64,000 bases of DNA, from positions 1-64,000 of the forward strand of contig JAUVDV010000011.1 of the NCBI GenBank assembly GCA_030595125.1. The letters run 5' to 3'. Within the stretch, counting starts at the first letter, position 1, and every line of letters begins with the position of its first letter. Below the pieces are notes generated by a model, which saw only the letters and a list, made by a program, of their open reading frames with translations, ran no database searches and was not told the DNA's origin. A program made the position numbers and the translations under genes. Shown here piece after piece: positions 60,480 to 64,000 of the stretch. This stretch comes from Deltaproteobacteria bacterium (GTDB lineage: Bacteria; Myxococcota_A; Polyangia; JAAYKL01).

Positions 60480-62801
60480 TTACTTCGAATTGTCTTTCCG
60501 ATAGTCGATCACCTCACGGACCTTTTGAGCCAGCGAGTCTCCGCTGAAGGGCTTTTGCACGAAGTGCGTGTCCTTATCGAGGACGCCGTGGTGTACGATG
60601 GCGTTGTCGGTGTATCCGGACATGTACAGCACCTTCAACTCCGGCCGCGTGGTCAGCAGCTTCTGCGCCAGCGCCTTGCCGCCCATCCTGGGCATCACTA
60701 CGTCGGTCAATAACAGGTGGATCGGGCCCTCGTGCGTATTCGCCACGCCCTGTCCCTCCAGCCCGTCACGCGCCGCAAGCACATTGTAACCCTTCCTCTC
60801 GAGCATCCGCACGGCCAGCTTCAACACCGCCGCTTCATCCTCCACCACCAGCACTGTCTCGGTGCCGCGCGAGTCTGTGACCGGGGCCGGGGTGCTGGAT
60901 GCAGCCTTCTTCGTTGACGTTGACTTGGGTAAATAGATTTTGAAAGTCGTCCCCTTGCCGGGCTCGCTGTAGACCCAGATGTTGCCCCCGTGTTGCTTGA
61001 CGATGCCGTAAACAGTGGAGAGCCCGAGCCCGGTGCCCTTGTCCTTTTCCTTGGTGGTGAAGAACGGGTCGAAAACCTGCGCCGTAGTCTCTTTGTCCAT
61101 GCCGCTGCCCGTGTCACTCACCGCCAACATCACGTAAGGACCTGGCATGACGCCGACATGGTTGCGCGCGTATTCCTCGTCCAGCTCGATATTCGCGGTC
61201 TCGATGGTGAGCTTGCCCACCCCCGGCATGGCGTCGCGGGCGTTGACCGCCAGGTTCAGTACGATCTGCTCGATCTGCCCCGGGTCTGCTTCGACCTTCC
61301 ATATGTTTGGGTCCAGATCGGTTTCGATGTCGATGTCCTCGCCGATAAGGCGCCGAAGCATTTTGTCCAGGTCATCCAGGATCAGGTTCAGGTCGATCAC
61401 CTTGGTCTGGAGCATCTGCCGACGGCTGAACGCGAGGAGCTGACGGGTCAGCGACACGGCTCGATTGCCGGCGTCGTCGATATGGCGCACGTCATCGAGT
61501 AGTGGGTCTCCCTCACGCAGTTCAGAGGTCATGAGCGAGCACGATGACATAATGATTGTCAGCAGGTTGTTGAAATCGTGAGCCACACCCCCCGCCAGCC
61601 GACCGACCGACTCCATCTTCTGGGACTGGAGCAGCTGATCCTGGAGCTGCTTGCGCTCGGTGACGTCGCGCGTGGTTCCTATAATGCTGCGGGGACGTCC
61701 TTGATCGTCGCGAATAAAACCTGCCGTTACTTCGATGGGTATCGATCTGCCGTCCTTGTGTCTCGCTTCGAGTGAAATATTTGTGCCGCCTTGCGGATCC
61801 GCCAGCGATTTTTCTATCACTTCACGCGTTTTCTTTGCGGACTCGGGCGGCATCAAGGCCGCGAGCGGTTGACCAATCAGTTCCTCGGCCCGGTATCCCT
61901 GCATGTTCTCTACCGAAGGGCTTATATAGGTGAGGTTTCCCTCAAAATCCATTGTCCATATGACATCGGCGATGTTCTCGGCGAGAAATCGATATTTCTC
62001 CTCGCTCTCCAGCAACGCTTCTGCGGCCTGTTTGCGCTCGGTGACGTCGCGGGCGAGGCCGAGTACAATTTTGCGTCCCTGTATCTCTACGGGAACCGTG
62101 TGGATCTCTACCGTTACCTTTGTTCCGTCTTTTCTGTTCAGAACGAACTCGTCCGGCCCGGTGGGCAAACCAAGCCCATTCTTTAGAAGCAACGCAGCCG
62201 CTTTGGGGATTTGTCGAACGGAAAGAATGTCCAATTTCAGGAAGCTGCTACCGACAAGTTCCTTCGTCGAGTACCCGGTAATCCGTTCCGCCGCACGGTT
62301 TCCCGCGACAAACGTACCCTTCATGTCGTTCAGGTAATAGGCATCCGGCGCAAATTGGAAAAGCGTCCGGTACCGCTCCTCGCTCCCACGCAGTTCCTCC
62401 TCGGTCCGCTTGCGTTCGGTGATATCGGTGACCAGGTGGACCGCTCCATCGAACTTGCCGGTCGCGTCAATGATCGGATCCACAGTGACTTGAAGCCAGC
62501 TTTGGCCGACCTGAAGATCCATCGTTTCGCGCAAAAGGCTGTCTTTTGTTCGAACGCAGGGACATTCGGGGAGAGGTTTCGTTGTTCCATGTACGATTTC
62601 CCAGCAGCGCCGGCCGATCAGTTCACTGGATGGGCGATGAAACAGTTGCTCCGCCTTCTTGTTGGCGCGCAAGATGTGCTGGTCTTTGTCGAGAACAAAT
62701 ATTGCATCGTTCGAAGCGTCAAAGGTCTTTTGCCACTCCTTCGACGCTCGACCAAGCTCCTCAATGAGCTCGGACGTGGATCTTTTTTCGTCTTTCATCA
62801 A
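60480..62801 (-). CDS. Hybrid sensor histidine kinase (PAS x3-HisKA-HATPase-REC), soluble
   Basis: 773 residues, no membrane helices. Three PAS/PAC domains (about 12-130, 135-255, 265-385). HisKA has GGVAHDFNNLLTI, HATPase has LNLAVNARDAMP and GTGLGLSTVYG, and a C-terminal receiver has VVEDEAAV and LLTDVVMPRMGG. Closely related in design and wording to the kinase at 12496. The first PAS contains a Cys pair (LPECPCVRTKD). No separate regulator is adjacent. Confidence 0.9.
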   Translation of the reverse strand: MMKDEKRSTSELIEELGRASKEWQKTFDASNDAIFVLDKDQHILRANKKAEQLFHRPSSELIGRRCWEIVHGTTKPLPECPCVRTKDSLLRETMDLQVGQSWLQVTVDPIIDATGKFDGAVHLVTDITERKRTEEELRGSEERYRTLFQFAPDAYYLNDMKGTFVAGNRAAERITGYSTKELVGSSFLKLDILSVRQIPKAAALLLKNGLGLPTGPDEFVLNRKDGTKVTVEIHTVPVEIQGRKIVLGLARDVTERKQAAEALLESEEKYRFLAENIADVIWTMDFEGNLTYISPSVENMQGYRAEELIGQPLAALMPPESAKKTREVIEKSLADPQGGTNISLEARHKDGRSIPIEVTAGFIRDDQGRPRSIIGTTRDVTERKQLQDQLLQSQKMESVGRLAGGVAHDFNNLLTIIMSSCSLMTSELREGDPLLDDVRHIDDAGNRAVSLTRQLLAFSRRQMLQTKVIDLNLILDDLDKMLRRLIGEDIDIETDLDPNIWKVEADPGQIEQIVLNLAVNARDAMPGVGKLTIETANIELDEEYARNHVGVMPGPYVMLAVSDTGSGMDKETTAQVFDPFFTTKEKDKGTGLGLSTVYGIVKQHGGNIWVYSEPGKGTTFKIYLPKSTSTKKAASSTPAPVTDSRGTETVLVVEDEAAVLKLAVRMLERKGYNVLAARDGLEGQGVANTHEGPIHLLLTDVVMPRMGGKALAQKLLTTRPELKVLYMSGYTDNAIVHHGVLDKDTHFVQKPFSGDSLAQKVREVIDYRKDNSK

Positions 62802-62950
62802 TCCCCCAAGTAAAAGACTATTGCTTTCCCTTTACCACGGAAAGGTCAGTGAGTCTCGTCATGGGGAAACTGCATTCTTCGAAGACACGCCACAAAGATG
62901 TGGTACTATCCCCTGAAAGGTTCAAGTTAATCAGATGAATAGGGAGCTAA

Positions 62951-63124
62951 ATGGGAAATACCGGATTCTACAAGCACGAGAAACGACAAAAAGAGCTGGC
63001 CAAGCAAAAGAAGAAGAAGGAAAAGCTCGCCCGCAAACGGCAACGGGCCGAGGATCGGTCTCCGAACTCCAATGGGGAGGCCGCCGACCCGGTCGACGGC
63101 GATCCGGACGTCGAGACGCCGTAG
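62951..63124 (+). CDS. Tiny highly charged Lys-rich protein
   Basis: 57 residues, missed by length-filtered gene finders. Starts at ATG 62951 with GGGAG 4 bases upstream. Begins MGNTGFYKHEKRQKELAKQKKKKEK, followed by an acidic tail (GDPDVETP). Short proteins beginning with a GFYKxEK motif and a Lys/Arg-rich helix recur in deltaproteobacterial genomes; their role is unknown, possibly RNA or ribosome association. Confidence 0.72.
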   Translation: MGNTGFYKHEKRQKELAKQKKKKEKLARKRQRAEDRSPNSNGEAADPVDGDPDVETP

Positions 63125-63171
63125 GGTTGGGGGCCAAGTTGTTCTCAACCTGGAAAAGTCGCGTATTCTCA

Positions 63172-63200
63172 GTGACGCGCGGCGCGAACCGTACTATAAT
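63172..63200 (+). promoter_or_regulatory. Possible sigma-70 promoter in the gap 63125-63320
   Basis: GTGACG, a 17-base spacer and a perfect TATAAT. It lies about 120 bases before the small zinc-ribbon ORF and could serve it or an unannotated small RNA. Nothing else is evident in this 196-base gap. Confidence 0.4.
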
Positions 63201-63320
63201 GCATTCAAGTCCCGCCCGGTGGTCCGTGCGGTCCTTCGAGTCTGCGCGAAACACGTCCGGGCGATCGCGACGACTCTTCATCTGTGCCCAATGCTCGGGC
63301 TTGAGGAAAACTGGTAACCC

Positions 63321-63512
63321 TTGACCGCTCCACTGAAAAACCACACCGCTACCGAGCAGGATGTGCGCTCCGTTTCCTCGCGCCACAAGCGGCCCCCGCC
63401 GCATCCCACCCGCTCGGGTCGCGTCAGTTGCCTCCGGTGTGGCGACTACTTCACCTCCTGGGACCTGCGGCGCAACCGGTTGTGCCCGGCGTGCGCCAAG
63501 AAGCGCTGGTAG
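63321..63512 (+). CDS. Small zinc-ribbon protein
   Basis: 63 residues from TTG 63321, the first possible start after an in-frame TAA; GTG 63363 is an alternative giving 49 residues. A basic N-terminus precedes one Cys4 knuckle: CLRCGDYFTSWDLRRNRLCPACAKKRW. Probably binds zinc and perhaps nucleic acid. Start and expression are uncertain. Confidence 0.55.
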   Translation: MTAPLKNHTATEQDVRSVSSRHKRPPPHPTRSGRVSCLRCGDYFTSWDLRRNRLCPACAKKRW

Positions 63513-63519
63513 ATTTGGG

Positions 63520-63547
63520 TTGTCGGGGGGGAATCTCGGGCTAAATA
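63520..63547 (+). promoter_or_regulatory. Possible sigma-70 promoter of the third efflux operon
   Basis: TTGTCG, a 16-base spacer and TAAATA lie about 57 bases before the czcC-like start at 63604. Weak match. Confidence 0.3.
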
Positions 63548-63603
63548 GATCTACTTGGTTTCTCGTGCCTTTATCCATACCCTCACTCGAAGGAGTCGAT
63601 TAG

Positions 63604-64000
63604 ATGAAGTCCATTGTCAATATTTTACTGGCAAGTGCGGTGTTCTTCCCTTTTGAGGCCGTGAGCGGCGAATCCTCCTCCCAGCAGTTGGAACCGAAGA
63701 GGGCATCTTTCGATTCCGCTGTCTTGCAAGTACAAGGAGGGCCGCTCACCCTTGAGGGCGCGCTCGATATCGCGCTGAAAAACAACCCCAGCCTGGCCGC
63801 ATGGGGGCATCAGATTGCGGCAGATGAAGCTCTGCTTGAAGGAGACGAGGCGTATCCCAATCCCGAGCTGGGGGTGGATGTTGAAGATTTCCTCGGCTCC
63901 GGCGAGGCGCGGGGAGTGAATGCGCTCCAGGTCACCGCATCATTGAGTCAGGAGGTGCAGCTCGGAGGTAAGCCGGGCGCCCGCCGGGAGGTGAAGAAAG
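63604..64000 (+). CDS. TolC-family outer-membrane factor (CzcC-like), 5' part only
   Basis: 132 codons to the window edge, starting at ATG 63604 with AAGGAG 8 bases upstream. Signal peptide (1-22), then LTLEGALDIALKNNPSLAAWGHQI and AYPNPELGVDVEDFLGSGEARG, then SLSQEVQLGGKPGARREV. The Pro-Asn-Pro-Glu-Leu and ELGGK-type motifs are characteristic of CzcC-like channels of metal efflux systems. Probably the first gene of a third HME-RND operon continuing outside the window. Confidence 0.87.
   Translation, partial: MKSIVNILLASAVFFPFEAVSGESSSQQLEPKRASFDSAVLQVQGGPLTLEGALDIALKNNPSLAAWGHQIAADEALLEGDEAYPNPELGVDVEDFLGSGEARGVNALQVTASLSQEVQLGGKPGARREVKK

Overview
The window (64 kb, GC-rich) looks like chromosome of an anaerobic or microaerophilic Gram-negative bacterium of the old Deltaproteobacteria, most likely Myxococcota or a neighbour. 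This is inference from content: several lipoproteins whose lipidated N-terminus is tethered by long Thr-Asp or Ser-Asp linkers, a TPR/PEGA-type membrane protein, many sigma-54 promoters and activators, multihaem cytochromes, and an unusually dense set of oxygen- and NO-defence enzymes. No rRNA, tRNA, CRISPR array, insertion sequence or phage gene was seen.

Layout. 1-3.2 kb: peptide uptake and breakdown (OPT transporter, M24 peptidase, minus strand). 3.4-12.5 kb: surface lipoproteins around a mrfA-mrfB-like DNA-repair pair. 12.5-17.1 kb: orphan hybrid kinase, aldehyde dehydrogenase, RRM protein, ECF-type sigma factor. 17.2-38.4 kb: the core of the window, an oxidative/nitrosative stress island. 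It starts with a PAS-containing sigma-54 activator, then superoxide reductase, rubrerythrin, hemerythrin/DUF438 and flavodiiron genes (plus strand). A minus-strand operon runs thioesterase, outer-membrane protein, cytochrome c, cysK, cysE, haoC-like, haoA-like. Next come ferritin-like/iorAB/NqrF-like genes, more ferritin-like genes, a nitronate monooxygenase, rubredoxin, ferritin and a second flavodiiron protein. 38.4-41 kb: a beta-helix lipoprotein and a TIGR02757 protein. 41-57.4 kb: metal efflux, made of a sensor kinase plus NtrC-type regulator divergent from a cusCBA-like operon, then a czcCBA-like operon and a Cys/His-rich small protein. 57.5-60.3 kb: arsC, a peroxiredoxin whose peroxidatic residue is encoded by an in-frame TGA (selenocysteine), and hcp. 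60.5-64 kb: another hybrid kinase, two tiny proteins and the start of a third czcC-like gene.

How it fits together. Near-consensus -24/-12 promoters (TGGCACG-N4-TTGC) precede almost every operon of the stress island. Three of these intergenic regions carry repeats or palindromes of TGAGACA. The nearby activator at 17.2 kb, with a Cys-bearing PAS domain, is the obvious candidate to read them. A parallel arrangement sits at 43.9-44.1 kb: back-to-back sigma-54 promoters for a YHS protein and the cus operon, with palindromes between them, next to an NtrC-type two-component pair. The two most notable observations are the TGAGACA/sigma-54 stress regulon and the selenocysteine peroxiredoxin with a SECIS-like hairpin placed as in E. 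coli fdhF.
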